Shown in pieces: positions 44,653 through 53,222 of a DNA stretch of 64,000 nt. The position numbers were made by a program, and so were the translations under genes. Below the pieces are notes generated by a model that was not told the origin of the DNA, searched no databases, and saw only the letters and a list, made by a program, of their open reading frames with translations. The stretch is from positions 124,001 through 188,000 of the forward strand of contig CAVZYJ010000018.1 in NCBI GenBank assembly GCA_963779485.1, in the 5' to 3' direction. The stretch comes from CAVVJA01 sp963779485 (GTDB lineage Bacteria > Actinomycetota > Actinomycetes > Mycobacteriales > Jatrophihabitantaceae). Every line of letters begins with the position of its first letter. Positions within the stretch are counted from its first letter, which is position 1.

Positions 44653-45749
44653 GCACCGACGGCGGCCCGCCAATCACGGGCATCCGCACCGCCGTCTACA
44701 CCTTCCCGACCCCGGAACCTGAGGCCGACGGCACCCTGCAGTGGCAGGCCACCACTGCCGTCACCGTCACACTCAAAGCCGCCGACCAGATCGGTCTGGG
44801 CTGGACCTACTCCGCCCCAGCCGCTGTCACCGTCATCCACGACAAACTCGCCGACGCCGTCCGCGAGCGCGACGCCCACGACATCGCCGCCGGTTGGTCG
44901 GCGATGCACCGCACCTGCCGCAACCTGGGCACCAAAGGACTGGTCATGCAGGCCATCAGCGCCGTCGACATGGCCTGGTGGGACCTCAAAGCCCGACTGC
45001 TGAACATCCCGATCTCGACCCTGCTCGGCCAGTGTCGCAGCGAAGTGCCGATCTACGGCTCCGGCGGGTTCACCACCCTGACCGACGCCCAACTCGAGGA
45101 ACAAGTGGCCTGGTGGCAGTCAGTCGGATGCACGGCAATGAAAATCAAGATCGGCGAAGCGTGGGGCACCCGCACCGACCGCGACCTGGCGCGTGTCGAT
45201 CGACTGCGGAAACTCGCCAGCAGTTCCACCACACTGATGGTCGACGCCAACGGCGGCTACAGCACCGGGCAGGCACGTCGCATCGGCCACGCGCTCGACG
45301 ACCTGGGCGTCAGCTGGTTCGAAGAACCCGTCAGCAGCGACGACACCAGCGGGCTCGCGAACCTGCGCGCCAGCCTGCGGTGCGACATCGCCGCCGGCGA
45401 ATACGCAGCCGACCTCTACGACGTCCGCGCACTCCTACCGGTCGTCGACTGCCTCCAACTGGACGCCACACGATGCGGCGGCTACACCGGCTGGTTGCGC
45501 GGCGCCGCCCTCGCCGCCTCCCACAACCTGCAGGTCTCCGCCCACTGCGCACCATCGCTGCACGCCTACGTCGCCGCGGCCGTCCCGAACCTGCGCCACA
45601 TCGAATGGTTCGCCGACCACGCCCGCCTCGAACCCCTGCTGGTCGACGGGCCGCCCGAGGCCCGCGGCGGAGCGCTGCAGCTGGACGCCAGTACGCCCGG
45701 ACACGGCATGAGCATCCGCAGCGACGCCGAGCAATGGTGCGTCGCATGA
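44649..45749 (+). CDS. mandelate racemase / muconate lactonizing (enolase superfamily) enzyme
   Basis: The 366-residue protein has the capping domain (GIRTAVYTFPTPEPEADGTL) and the barrel with CTAMKIKIGEAWGTRTDRDL (KxK catalytic lysines), LMVDANGGYSTGQA (first metal Asp), VSWFEEPVSSDDTSGL (Glu) and IAAGEYAADLYDV (Glu). This arrangement is typical of sugar-acid dehydratases and related enzymes. The His that would follow in a mandelate racemase is seen near SAHCAPSLHAY, which is only suggestive. A role dehydrating an aldonate fits its place after the GMC gene (ATGA overlap). Confidence 0.9.
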   Translation: MSTDGGPPITGIRTAVYTFPTPEPEADGTLQWQATTAVTVTLKAADQIGLGWTYSAPAAVTVIHDKLADAVRERDAHDIAAGWSAMHRTCRNLGTKGLVMQAISAVDMAWWDLKARLLNIPISTLLGQCRSEVPIYGSGGFTTLTDAQLEEQVAWWQSVGCTAMKIKIGEAWGTRTDRDLARVDRLRKLASSSTTLMVDANGGYSTGQARRIGHALDDLGVSWFEEPVSSDDTSGLANLRASLRCDIAAGEYAADLYDVRALLPVVDCLQLDATRCGGYTGWLRGAALAASHNLQVSAHCAPSLHAYVAAAVPNLRHIEWFADHARLEPLLVDGPPEARGGALQLDASTPGHGMSIRSDAEQWCVA

Positions 45750-45787
45750 GCCCCAACATCGCCCCGCCGCGCAACAAGAGAGGCTAG
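45746..45787 (+). CDS. tiny coupled ORF, 13 aa
   Basis: ATG at 45746 overlaps the preceding stop as ATGA and encodes MSPNIAPPRNKRG to a TAG. Every earlier junction in this operon uses the same overlap device, which is why it is noted; a 13-residue product may be chance. Confidence 0.25.
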   Translation: MSPNIAPPRNKRG

Positions 45788-46098
45788 ACGAGGCATCACC
45801 TCCCGCGGCGAGCTCGCCCAGCTTGGTCTGACGCACCGTCGGTCGACCAGGTCACTCCAGTAGCAGCGAGATAAGTGCGATCCCAAACCCCCCGACCACA
45901 GCGGTGTCGGTGCCGATGGAAGCGAACTCCTATGCACGTTGAGCCGGCCGCTCGGTGAGGAGTCCGTCGTGGACGTCTCGAACCGGCCCGATCTCCGCGA
46001 GCCTCGTGGAGCCAGCGCGCAGGTGACCTTGTTGGCGACGGTCCGTGGATGCATTATCGGACGACCCTGACACTGGCGGCGTCGGACGGAAGGAGACG
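45788..46098. other. intergenic stretch after the operon
   Basis: No gene is supported. No strong terminator hairpin was found. The next gene's ribosome site AAGGAG is at 46090-46095. Confidence 0.35.
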
Positions 46099-46440
46099 GT
46101 GTTGATTAGAGACGAGTTGTCGAGGCTGTTAACGGTGGGGGAACGGCATCGGCGGTTACTCGCGCGGTTGCTGATCGCGCTGGGTTTGTCGGTGGTGGTC
46201 TTCGCTGTAGGGACCGTGCTGATCTGGGTGTTTGAGAGTGGGCAGAAAGATGGCGACATCAAAGGATTCGGTGATGCGGCTTTCTTCACTGCCGTGCAGC
46301 TGCTGACGGTCTCGTCCTCGATCAAGAATCCGCTGACCTCAGTGGGCAAGATCGTCGATGTCGGGCTCGAGGCGTGGGCCATCTTCGTCCTCACCGCAGT
46401 CGCGGGGAGCTTCGCCACCTTCTTTACCTCGGGCGACTAA
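46099..46440 (+). CDS. two-helix ion-channel-like membrane protein
   Basis: The roughly 113-residue protein has helix one LLIALGLSVVVFAVGTVLIW, a pore-loop-like segment FGDAAFFTAVQLLTVSSSIK and helix two LEAWAIFVLTAVAGSFATFF, the 2TM pore plan of K+-channel proteins. The selectivity filter TVGYG is replaced by TVSSS, so potassium selectivity is doubtful; it may be an altered channel. The start is uncertain: GTG at 46099 or TTG at 46102 after AAGGAG (46090-46095). Confidence 0.65.
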   Translation: MLIRDELSRLLTVGERHRRLLARLLIALGLSVVVFAVGTVLIWVFESGQKDGDIKGFGDAAFFTAVQLLTVSSSIKNPLTSVGKIVDVGLEAWAIFVLTAVAGSFATFFTSGD

Positions 46441-46589
46441 CGCAGTCGTCGGTCAGGGTGAACCACCTCACCGCTAGCCCACGGTGCCGCTGCCCGCCGG
46501 CCGATCGGGGTCGAGGGGAGACTGCTCCGAGTTCAGCTGACTCGGCGGGTGTGGAGCATCAGGCCGCGGTTGCGAGCAGATGATGGACG

Positions 46590-46690
46590 TGATCGGGTTC
46601 TTGCGCCAGGCGTAGAAGGCCTGCTTGCTGAACTTCAACACCCAGCAGGTCACCGCGACCGGGATCCCGTCATCGGCGAGGTAGAGGACC
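46590..46690 (-). mobile_element. IS3-family OrfB N-terminal remnant
   Basis: The minus-strand frame reads DDGIPVAVTCWVLKFSKQAF followed by YAWRKNPIT, the standard N-terminal helix-turn-helix start of IS3 OrfB (GIPVA-x-TCRVL...S-x-Q-x-YY-W). It is fused in frame to an unrelated fragment upstream and lost downstream. No inverted repeats were found. Confidence 0.6.
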
Positions 46691-46910
46691 AGCAGGTAGA
46701 TCTGTAATGGGCGTTGCAGGGTAGGAAGAATTCGATGTCGTTGTCCGGGGTGGGGATGATGGAGTAGACGGTGAACCCGCATAAGTCGAGGGCGGCGACG
46801 GTGCGCAGCTGGTCGAGTAGTTCTTGCGGTGTCCATACCCACACGTGGCAGTCGATGTATTCTCGGCCCGTCTTGGCCAGCTCTAGCAGCTCCTGCACAT
46901 AGTTCCTCGT
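46690..46910 (-). pseudogene. methyltransferase C-terminal fragment
   Basis: The frame reads VQELLELAKTGREYIDCHVW, then VWTPQELLDQLRTVAALDLC and GFTVYSIIPTPDNDIEFFLP. The block YIDCHVWVWTPQELLDQL resembles the C-terminus of actinobacterial class I methyltransferases (D-x-H-x-W-x-x-T-P-x-S/E). The SAM-binding part is absent. The fragment is continuous with the IS3 scrap, making a chimera. Confidence 0.45.
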
Positions 46911-47177
46911 ATGAGCGCGTGTGGATCGGCGTCTTGTCGGGCGGTTTGCGTGGCGGGTCGTCGCATTCGAGACCGGTGTGCCAATGTTTTTGGGTCGGCA
47001 AGCAATGACGCGGATACGAATGTGGACCGCCCGAGCGGCATGCACATGGCAGCCTGAGAGGTTAGCCACCGACCGGGATCTTCCATCGGACCGACCAGGG
47101 TCGTCGGCTGGCGCGACGGGTCGCGAACCGAGAAGACTGCGAGCAGCCAGCAGACACCCCCAATCAGGGAGCACGCC

Positions 47178-47633
47178 ATGGCCACGATCCACCTCCACCA
47201 GACGACCACCGCGACGCCGGAGCAGTTCGTCGCCGCGCTGACCGACTTCGGGCCGGGCCGGTCGCAGTTGTTCGGCAACAGCGCCGACGACTACCTCAAG
47301 GTGCACGACCAGGGCCCGCATTACGCCGACGTCACCGAGGGCTCGCGGGGAACCTGGGAACGCCTGCACTACGACTGGTCCGATCCGAACCGCGTCACCA
47401 TGACGACCACCGACTCCAACGTGTGGGGAGGCGCCTCGGGGCACACCTACACCTTCACGCGGCAGCCCGACGGGACCACCGCCGTGGACGTCGTCGTGGT
47501 CCGCGAGGGCAAGAACTTCAAGGGACGGGTGCTCGGGGTCGTGGTAGGGATCGGCGGCAAGCGCTTCTTGGGAAAGGCGCTGGGAAATACCGTCAAGGCC
47601 ATCGAAGCCCGCAACGACGAAGCGAAGAGCTGA
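47178..47633 (+). CDS. SRPBCC (polyketide cyclase/dehydrase-like) family protein
   Basis: The 151-residue protein starts MATIHLHQTTTATPEQFVAA and has GTWERLHYDWSDPNRVTMTT, HTYTFTRQPDGTTAVDVVVV and the C-terminal long helix KRFLGKALGNTVKAIEARND, matching the START/SRPBCC fold that binds a hydrophobic ligand. Function unknown. GGGAG lies a few bases before the ATG. Single gene. Confidence 0.8.
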   Translation: MATIHLHQTTTATPEQFVAALTDFGPGRSQLFGNSADDYLKVHDQGPHYADVTEGSRGTWERLHYDWSDPNRVTMTTTDSNVWGGASGHTYTFTRQPDGTTAVDVVVVREGKNFKGRVLGVVVGIGGKRFLGKALGNTVKAIEARNDEAKS

Positions 47634-47856
47634 CGTAACCCACCTCGACGCGATGGACGCCGACAAGCAGCCATACCCGCACAACTCCGCTCCGACAGAC
47701 GATGCCCGTCGTGGCCTGCTGACCGTGTAGGGCGCACGAGGCTGGGCGACGCAACGGTCAATCCGTGCCTTCGACGTTCCAGGATTATGCATATCGATCA
47801 GTAGGCGCTGGCGACAACCGCGCTCTCATGCTATGAGCATGAGTCCCGGATTGGCG

Positions 47857-48285
47857 TCAGTCTCGATGGTCAGCGTCACCGTCATCGTCGGAGTACACGA
47901 TGAACTCCAGCAGCGAACCGTCAGGGTCGCGAAGGTACGTACTGCTTCCTCGCCCAGCTCCGCCGTGGCGTAGGACCGGTCCCTGTTCCACGTCGACGCA
48001 GCGCTGCGAGAGATGTCGCGCGAGCTCGTCTGGGCTGCCGTGCCATACGAAACACAGATCGCTGCCGCCGGGGAGAACCGGGCGGGCCGCGACCAGCGGT
48101 CCAATGTCGAGTCCGGGACCGTGGACATTCAGCTGCTGGTCCCCGAAGCGGAAGGCGACTCGACCATCAGCGTGATCGACAACCTCCGCAGCCAATACGT
48201 CGCGGTAGAACGCGATCGACCGGTTCCAGTTGCTGACCGCAATGACCACATGATCTAGACGCACTCTCACCTGCCGATTGTTCAC
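47857..48285 (-). CDS. VOC family (glyoxalase-like) protein
   Basis: The 142-residue protein reads VRLDHVVIAVSNWNRSIAFY with metal-ligand His, then FRFGDQQLNVHGPGLDIGPL and YLRDPDGSLLEFIVYSDD with the final metal-ligand Glu. It belongs to the branch containing metalloprotein virulence and dioxygenase-like members. The substrate is unknown. The GTG at 48283-48285 is the only in-frame start near the family edge. Confidence 0.85.
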   Translation of the reverse strand: MNNRQVRVRLDHVVIAVSNWNRSIAFYRDVLAAEVVDHADGRVAFRFGDQQLNVHGPGLDIGPLVAARPVLPGGSDLCFVWHGSPDELARHLSQRCVDVEQGPVLRHGGAGRGSSTYLRDPDGSLLEFIVYSDDDGDADHRD

Positions 48286-48552
48286 CCGCCAGCGTTGACC
48301 GTCCGAATCTGCCGTAACTCGCGCGCGGAACTGCCGGCAGCGGGCTCAGTGCTCCGGAAGCTCTGCGAGATTGTCGATATGGCGCGGCCGCGGCGACGGC
48401 CTCACCGAGAGCAGCACCGACGTCGAGTTCCTTCCGCGGGCGTTCGAGCTCTGTACCCGAACCTCACCGGGCTGGCACCTTCATGGACTTTGACCGTCGC
48501 GAATGGCAGAGCCCCACCGCGGGGCGCGGCGGGGCTCGATACGACGGACTGT

Positions 48553-48870
48553 CTAGCGGGCGAGGTCTGCTGTCTTGGCAGCGTCGATGTCGATGGCGAG
48601 GTCACCGACGTAGTTCTCGCGCAGTGCGAAGCGATCCTGACTGTTGGCCTGAACCCAGCCCGCGGCCTTGCTGGTGGCGGCGTCAGCCTGTTCCCGCGTT
48701 TCCCAGGTGCTGACAGAGACGAAAGCGGCCTTGTCGATCTTGGCTACTCCGTAGGACAGGAAGCCGGGGCTGCGCTGGAAAAGCGGTGCCATCCCAGTCT
48801 TCGCCTGACTGACTACCTCGTCGAAGGTGCCGGAGTTGATGTCGTAGAGCGCGATGCGTGTGCAGTTCAT
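48553..48870 (-). CDS. antibiotic-biosynthesis-monooxygenase-like (dimeric alpha-beta barrel) protein
   Basis: The 105-residue protein starts MNCTRIALYDINSGTFDEVV and has GMAPLFQRSPGFLSYGVAKI and FVSVSTWETREQADAATSKA, the ABM fold pattern with the F/W in STWET. Such proteins may act as small monooxygenases or only bind ligands. AAGGAAGG precedes the ATG. It is divergent from a winged-helix gene at 49005 and a perfect palindrome lies between them. Confidence 0.8.
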   Translation of the reverse strand: MNCTRIALYDINSGTFDEVVSQAKTGMAPLFQRSPGFLSYGVAKIDKAAFVSVSTWETREQADAATSKAAGWVQANSQDRFALRENYVGDLAIDIDAAKTADLAR

Positions 48871-48935
48871 GCTGTGCCTTCCTTGCTGTGGAGCGGCTCG
48901 CGTAGCTCGCAGCCTTGCTCCATCACTGAAGCTAC

Positions 48936-48955
48936 GCTAGTTTTCAAAAACTAGC
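48936..48955. promoter_or_regulatory. perfect 20-bp palindrome, probable operator
   Basis: GCTAGTTTT-CA-AAAACTAGC is a perfect inverted repeat in an AT-rich 134-bp divergent intergenic region, between the ABM gene (start 48870) and the winged-helix regulator (start 49005). A second partial CTAG sits at 48965. It is the natural binding site for the adjacent regulator and may overlap promoter elements of both genes. Confidence 0.7.
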
Positions 48956-49004
48956 AAAACATTTCTAGATTTATCGGTCCCATAACAGGTTAGGGTCACG
49001 GTTC

Positions 49005-49301
49005 ATGGCTTGGGGCTTCCTGACCAACCACGCTCAAGCGCTGTTGTGCATCGCCCAGGACCCAGGGGTGCGGCTGCGGGAGATCGCCACCACGCTCGGC
49101 ATCACCGAGCGCGCCGCGTTCGGCATCGTCACCGACCTCGTGCAAGCCGGCTACGTCCTCAAGGACAGACACGGCCGCCGCAACCACTACCGGGTCCAAG
49201 TCGACCAACCCTTGCCCGAGGCTCTCCTGCGGCAGCAGACCGTCGGCCAACTGCTGAACCTGCTCGCCTACACCCAAGACGGCACCAGCGACCACAACTA
49301 A
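49005..49301 (+). CDS. winged-helix transcriptional regulator (MarR/HxlR-like, small)
   Basis: The 98-residue protein starts MAWGFLTNHAQALLCIAQDP and has the helix-turn-helix GVRLREIATTLGITERAAFG, then the wing KDRHGRRNHYRVQ. It is shorter than MarR proteins and resembles minimal winged-helix regulators that control one neighbour. The facing ABM gene and the palindrome between suggest a self-contained regulator-target pair. Confidence 0.75.
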   Translation: MAWGFLTNHAQALLCIAQDPGVRLREIATTLGITERAAFGIVTDLVQAGYVLKDRHGRRNHYRVQVDQPLPEALLRQQTVGQLLNLLAYTQDGTSDHN

Positions 49302-49556
49302 GGCTGGGAGAACCTACCCGTTCTCGGCACCGCAACCGCGCTCTGCATCGCGCCATTCAAGCCCACTCGTCCACCCGGAATCCTCAGGTCACCCTGCTCG
49401 CGCATAACCGGACGCCTACGCGGGATTGCGAAACGCTGCTGACCGGGTTCGTAGGTCGTGTCCGGCGAGGTGTGCGCTGCCGAGTCGGCGGGCAATAGGG
49501 TCGTCGGTCAGGGCGGGTGGACGGCGAGTTCTCCGAGCGAGGCTATGTCGAGCGAA
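49302..49556. other. intergenic stretch
   Basis: Nothing supported between the regulator and the convergent VOC gene. Confidence 0.35.
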
Positions 49557-49961
49557 TCAGGGTGATCCGAAGCAGAGCGGATGTCCTGCGGGGCTGGCGT
49601 AGACCGCGAACATCTCGTTGCCGTCAGGGTTGTCCGTGGGCTTTCGCGCCTTTTGGAGAAGTCTGCCGCCGAGCGAGACGGCGTGTCGGCCCGCATCGTC
49701 GATGTCGTCGACATGCAGGTCGAGGTGGGCTTGTTGCTGTTGGCCGCCGGTCGGCCATTGCGGCGGGACGTGGTTCGGGGCGTGCTGGATGCCCATGATC
49801 CATTCACCGTCGACCACGATGCTGTGCCAGTCGTCGTCGCGATGCACCGTTCCGCCAAGCAGGCCGGCCCAGAAGCTGCTCTCGGCTTCGATGTCTTTGG
49901 CGTCGAACACGACGACGCGCCGGATGATTCCATGCGCATACCTCCAGCTCGTGGTGGCCAC
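49557..49961 (-). CDS. VOC family (glyoxalase-like) protein
   Basis: The 134-residue protein has HGIIRRVVVFDAKDIEAESS, FWAGLLGGTVHRDDDWHSIV, AHLDLHVDDIDDAGRHAVSL (metal-ligand His) and VYASPAGHPLCFG at the end, in place of the usual Glu. It is the fourth single-domain VOC protein of the window; the copies are diverged and not tandem duplicates. Confidence 0.8.
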   Translation of the reverse strand: MATTSWRYAHGIIRRVVVFDAKDIEAESSFWAGLLGGTVHRDDDWHSIVVDGEWIMGIQHAPNHVPPQWPTGGQQQQAHLDLHVDDIDDAGRHAVSLGGRLLQKARKPTDNPDGNEMFAVYASPAGHPLCFGSP

Positions 49962-50489
49962 GGGCGGCGACGATGACTATCTGCGGACCGCCCGCTCCGG
50001 GGGATGACCGGTCCGTCGCTGACGTTAGCTGGCATGCTTGCGGCGGACGCTGGTCTTGCTCGTTCGCAACCGATAGGACTCGGTGCCGGTTCGAACCGCG
50101 CCATCCCTGACCTCCGCGTCGACAACCACGACGCCAGGATCGCAACCAGGGTAGGGCCACCATTCGTGACGACACGCCGCCCCCCACCGCCAGCGACGCG
50201 ATCACCACCCAGGCGGGGCCGAAATCCGTGACGACGGACCGCTCAGCTGGGGCCAGCCCAGGTGATCACACGCAGGCACCGCTTCGCTGAGAACGCATGG
50301 GTACACCGCTCGGTTCATCGATAGAGTCTTGGACATGTGTGCTGCCGCGCCCGTGACACGTCCCCGCCGTTTCCGCTGACGGCGCTGGGACAGTCTGCAA
50401 GGTGGTTCATCGGGTTCCGCGCCGCCGGCGTCCTGCCGGGCGGGCCGTTTCGCGCTGCCTTGCCCCTGTCATCTCTCAGGAGCCCTCGC
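49962..50489. other. gap without supported gene
   Basis: No supported gene; the following gene's ATG is at 50490 with AGGAG upstream. The open frame upstream of that ATG has no family resemblance. Confidence 0.35.
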
Positions 50490-51131
50490 ATGTGCGCACA
50501 CAAGTACCCCGGGCCGCATGAGCTCGGGCAGAACCAGCTCACCGATCCGCGCGTCGACCGCGCCGTCGTTTACTTGATAGTGGGCCTTCCCGGTGCGGGT
50601 AAAACAACGCACGCGAAGGAATTAGAGACCAGCGAGGCTGCGCTTCGTCTAACGCCCGACGAGTGGCAGATCTCGCTTTTTGGCGATCAGAACCCGCCTG
50701 ACAAGCGCGACCTTGTGGAGGGCAAGCTCGTTCAGCTCGGCATGCGGGCCGCGCAGCTGGGCATCAATGTCGTCTTCGACTTCGGTTTCTGGGGCAAAGA
50801 CGAACGGTCAGCGCTGCGATGGATCGCTGGCACTGTCGGTGCGCGTGGCCAAGTCGTCTACCTGCCGATTGATCACGCGGAGCAACGCAGGCGGGTCACC
50901 AATCGGTTCGCAACCACGCCCGATCAGACGTTCCACATGAGCGACGTTGCACTTGAGCAGTGGCGGACACAGTTCCAAGCGCCGGACGAAGAGGAGTTGC
51001 AAGGTTCTGAAATTCCACCCGTTCCCCCAGAGCATGCGACATGGTCGCAGTGGGCATCGCAGCGCTGGCCATCCTTGCCCGACCAATACGCCCCCACCGC
51101 CGTCGAATCGCGCTACTCACGTGAGGCCTGA
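50490..51131 (+). CDS. P-loop AAA-type kinase
   Basis: The 213-residue protein has Walker A VVYLIVGLPGAGKTTHAKEL, the nucleoside-kinase-like LTPDEWQISLFGDQNPPDKR, VVFDFGFWGKDERSALRWI (the DFGFW block) and a helical lid with RRRVTNRFATTPDQTFHMSD. This fits small ATP-dependent kinases of the zeta-toxin/chloramphenicol phosphotransferase-like superfamily that phosphorylate small molecules. AGGAG is seven bases before the ATG at 50490. Confidence 0.85.
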   Translation: MCAHKYPGPHELGQNQLTDPRVDRAVVYLIVGLPGAGKTTHAKELETSEAALRLTPDEWQISLFGDQNPPDKRDLVEGKLVQLGMRAAQLGINVVFDFGFWGKDERSALRWIAGTVGARGQVVYLPIDHAEQRRRVTNRFATTPDQTFHMSDVALEQWRTQFQAPDEEELQGSEIPPVPPEHATWSQWASQRWPSLPDQYAPTAVESRYSREA

Positions 51132-51258
51132 CCAAATCCACGGCGACCAGGCGTTCCACTCGCACGGTGCAGCTGACCGCTCATAGCGGCACCGTCGGGC
51201 CGCCGTCAGCCTCGCGCGGTCAGGCGAATGTGGAGAACCACCACCGGCAGCGCGTTGA

Positions 51259-51654
51259 TCACGTCGAGGGAGCCGGTAGCACGGCGATCGCGTCGATCGA
51301 GATGAGCAGGTCACGCGGCAACCGGACATTGGCCGGTGCTGAGCGAGCCGGCGGCGGGTCCGGCATATGCCGGGCATAGATCTCGTTGACCCGGCCGAAG
51401 TCCTCGACCTCAGCGTAGAAGATGGTCGTCTTGACCACGTCGGCCATGCTCGCGCCCGCAGAGGCCAGCACGGCAGCCAGATTGCGCAAGGCTTGTTCGG
51501 TCTGGGCCTCGATGCCGTCCGGGGCGGCGCCGGTCGCCGGGTCGATGCCCGCCATGCCTGAGCAGAACACCAGCCCGCCGGCGACAATCGCCTGGCTGTA
51601 CGGACCGAGCGCCTCCGGGGCCTCGTCGGTGGACACCGCTTGTCGGTGGGTCAT
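51259..51654 (-). CDS. RidA family (reactive intermediate deaminase) protein
   Basis: The 131-residue protein has EALGPYSQAIVAGGLVFCSG, AGIDPATGAAPDGIEAQTEQ, ALRNLAAVLASAGASMADVV and KTTIFYAEVEDFGRVNEIYA, the RidA signature. RidA removes enamine and imine intermediates. The catalytic Arg near the C-terminus appears in ANVRLPRDLLISIDAIAV. GGAGCAGTG lies before the ATG at 51652-51654. Confidence 0.9.
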   Translation of the reverse strand: MTHRQAVSTDEAPEALGPYSQAIVAGGLVFCSGMAGIDPATGAAPDGIEAQTEQALRNLAAVLASAGASMADVVKTTIFYAEVEDFGRVNEIYARHMPDPPPARSAPANVRLPRDLLISIDAIAVLPAPST

Positions 51655-52391
51655 CACTGCTCCGTCGTGTGAACCGCGTGCATTCTGGCGCCCGCGAACG
51701 GACCCGGCCCCGAGCTGACCGGCCCGGCGAAAGGGCGTTGATAATGATGACACCCGATCGATGCCGATCTGAAGTTCAGCCGTACGCAACCGGTTCGGAG
51801 GGGCTGAAATCGCCCGACCGCACGATTTTGCCGAGACAATCCCTTTGCGAAGACTGATCCAACGAGGACGTGATCGTCCAGGCGCCGTGCCAGGTCATGA
51901 CTGGTGGCCGGTGGCAGTACGTCGACCGTGCCGTCGATGGGCACGGCCAGTCCGAGGTTCGCGATGCAATTTCGGTTAGCTGACGATCCATGTTCGGTCG
52001 CGTGTCTATCGGCGGGTGATCGGCCACTCACGCGGGAGTTCGCGCCCGACGTTCACGCCCCGTTTAGACATAACTACTGATCGAACGAGGCTTTTGGAGC
52101 GTGAGTCGGCCGAGTATGGTGCAGTCGGCGTATGAGGCCGCCCAAACGTCAGAGGAGCCGCAAGGCTTTGACACGGGGGTCAAGTCATGACGACCAGCGG
52201 CACGAGCGAGCCCAAAGCGATCAGCGAGGCTAGCACCGAGACATGGCGCGAAACGGTCTCTCTTGCCCGAAGGGAGCGACGGCAGCGGAGGGAACCGTAT
52301 ACGGCACGTCACCGTTCGGCGCCGGCTGACAAGGTTTGGCAGAACGCCACGCAGCGGAGCGCGTGACGAGGCTCGGCACTCGCGGCCCACG
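51655..52391. other. gap without supported gene
   Basis: Frames in this 737-bp stretch show no family resemblance; nothing supported. Confidence 0.35.
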
Positions 52392-52820
52392 TCAGCTGAG
52401 GCGCAGCGGTGAACGGGGAGTCGGGTTGCCGCCCGGGCCCCAGGGTGAGATGCGGTAGTTGATGATGTCGATCCCGGTGGCGTCGGCCAGGTAGTCGGCC
52501 AGCAGTTCGCCGATCTTTTTGAACGTCGGGATCGCGTGGCCGGCCGTCATCGGCAGCGGCACGTCTCCACGCAGCGGGCTCTCCGCCGTGGCACCGCCGT
52601 ACACCCCGATCGTCGAGGCGATGCCCACCCGGGGCACCTGCCAGTCGCAGGCCGCCTGCAGCACGTTAAGCAGGCCGCCGACCGCCTTCCTGGCGCCGGT
52701 GACCGGCTGATCCGGGCGGGGCGGCCAGGGCACGGAGCCCGCGAGGTGAACGATGCCGGTGATCTCGTGACGAGTGCCGATCTCCGACAGCGCCGGTGCG
52801 GTCTTTGGTCCAGTCGGCGA
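52392..52820 (-). pseudogene. NAD-dependent epimerase/dehydratase, internal fragment
   Basis: The main frame reads PALSEIGTRHEITGIVHLAG, GGLLNVLQAACDWQVPRVGI, ASTIGVYGGATAESPL and HAIPTFKKIGELLADYLADA, the central part of an extended SDR. The Tyr of the usual YxxxK catalytic pair appears to be replaced (HAIPTFKKIGE). The NAD-binding TGxxGxxG start is missing, a frameshift lies near 52800, and the C-terminus ends soon after ISPWGPGGN. It is a disabled fragment. Confidence 0.65.
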
Positions 52821-53222
52821 GGGCGTTGCTGATCAGTTCGGGGTCCCAGCGGATGACAAAGGCAAAGGCAAGGACATCTCACTCCTTGCCACTTTTAACG
52901 TATAGCGCACCGGGGGGCTTGCGGCAAGACCCGGGTCGGGCCGCAGAATCGGCGGCCGGACCAAGAACGGACGAAGACATGGGGCCACGACGTGCGTGTG
53001 TTGTTGTCGACGGACGGGGGGACGCGGTGACGAACCGCTGGTGGGACCGGCGGTGCGGGCGGTGGGCGCGGAGGTGCGCGTGTACGCGCCGCCCGACTGA
53101 TCGGGGGGAAGGCAGCGAGAGATGAGGACGTGCCGAACAAGAGGTTCGACACCGCGCGAGACGCCGGTGATTCGACTGGCCAGTGCAGGGCAACGGAGCA
53201 CGGCTGCCTCGGAGGTATCGCG
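52821..53222. other. intergenic stretch
   Basis: Nothing supported; the ribosome site of the next gene is at about 53211-53215. Confidence 0.35.

Larger units (their letters stand above)
46441..47177. other. gap with two gene remnants
   Basis: Contains a minus-strand IS3 transposase scrap and a methyltransferase C-terminal piece (listed separately). No intact gene. Confidence 0.4.

Noticed and set aside
46650..47792. Minus-strand frame of 380 codons
   Set aside because: Crosses the SRPBCC gene and joins unrelated remnants; only its part near 46690-46910 has family resemblance.
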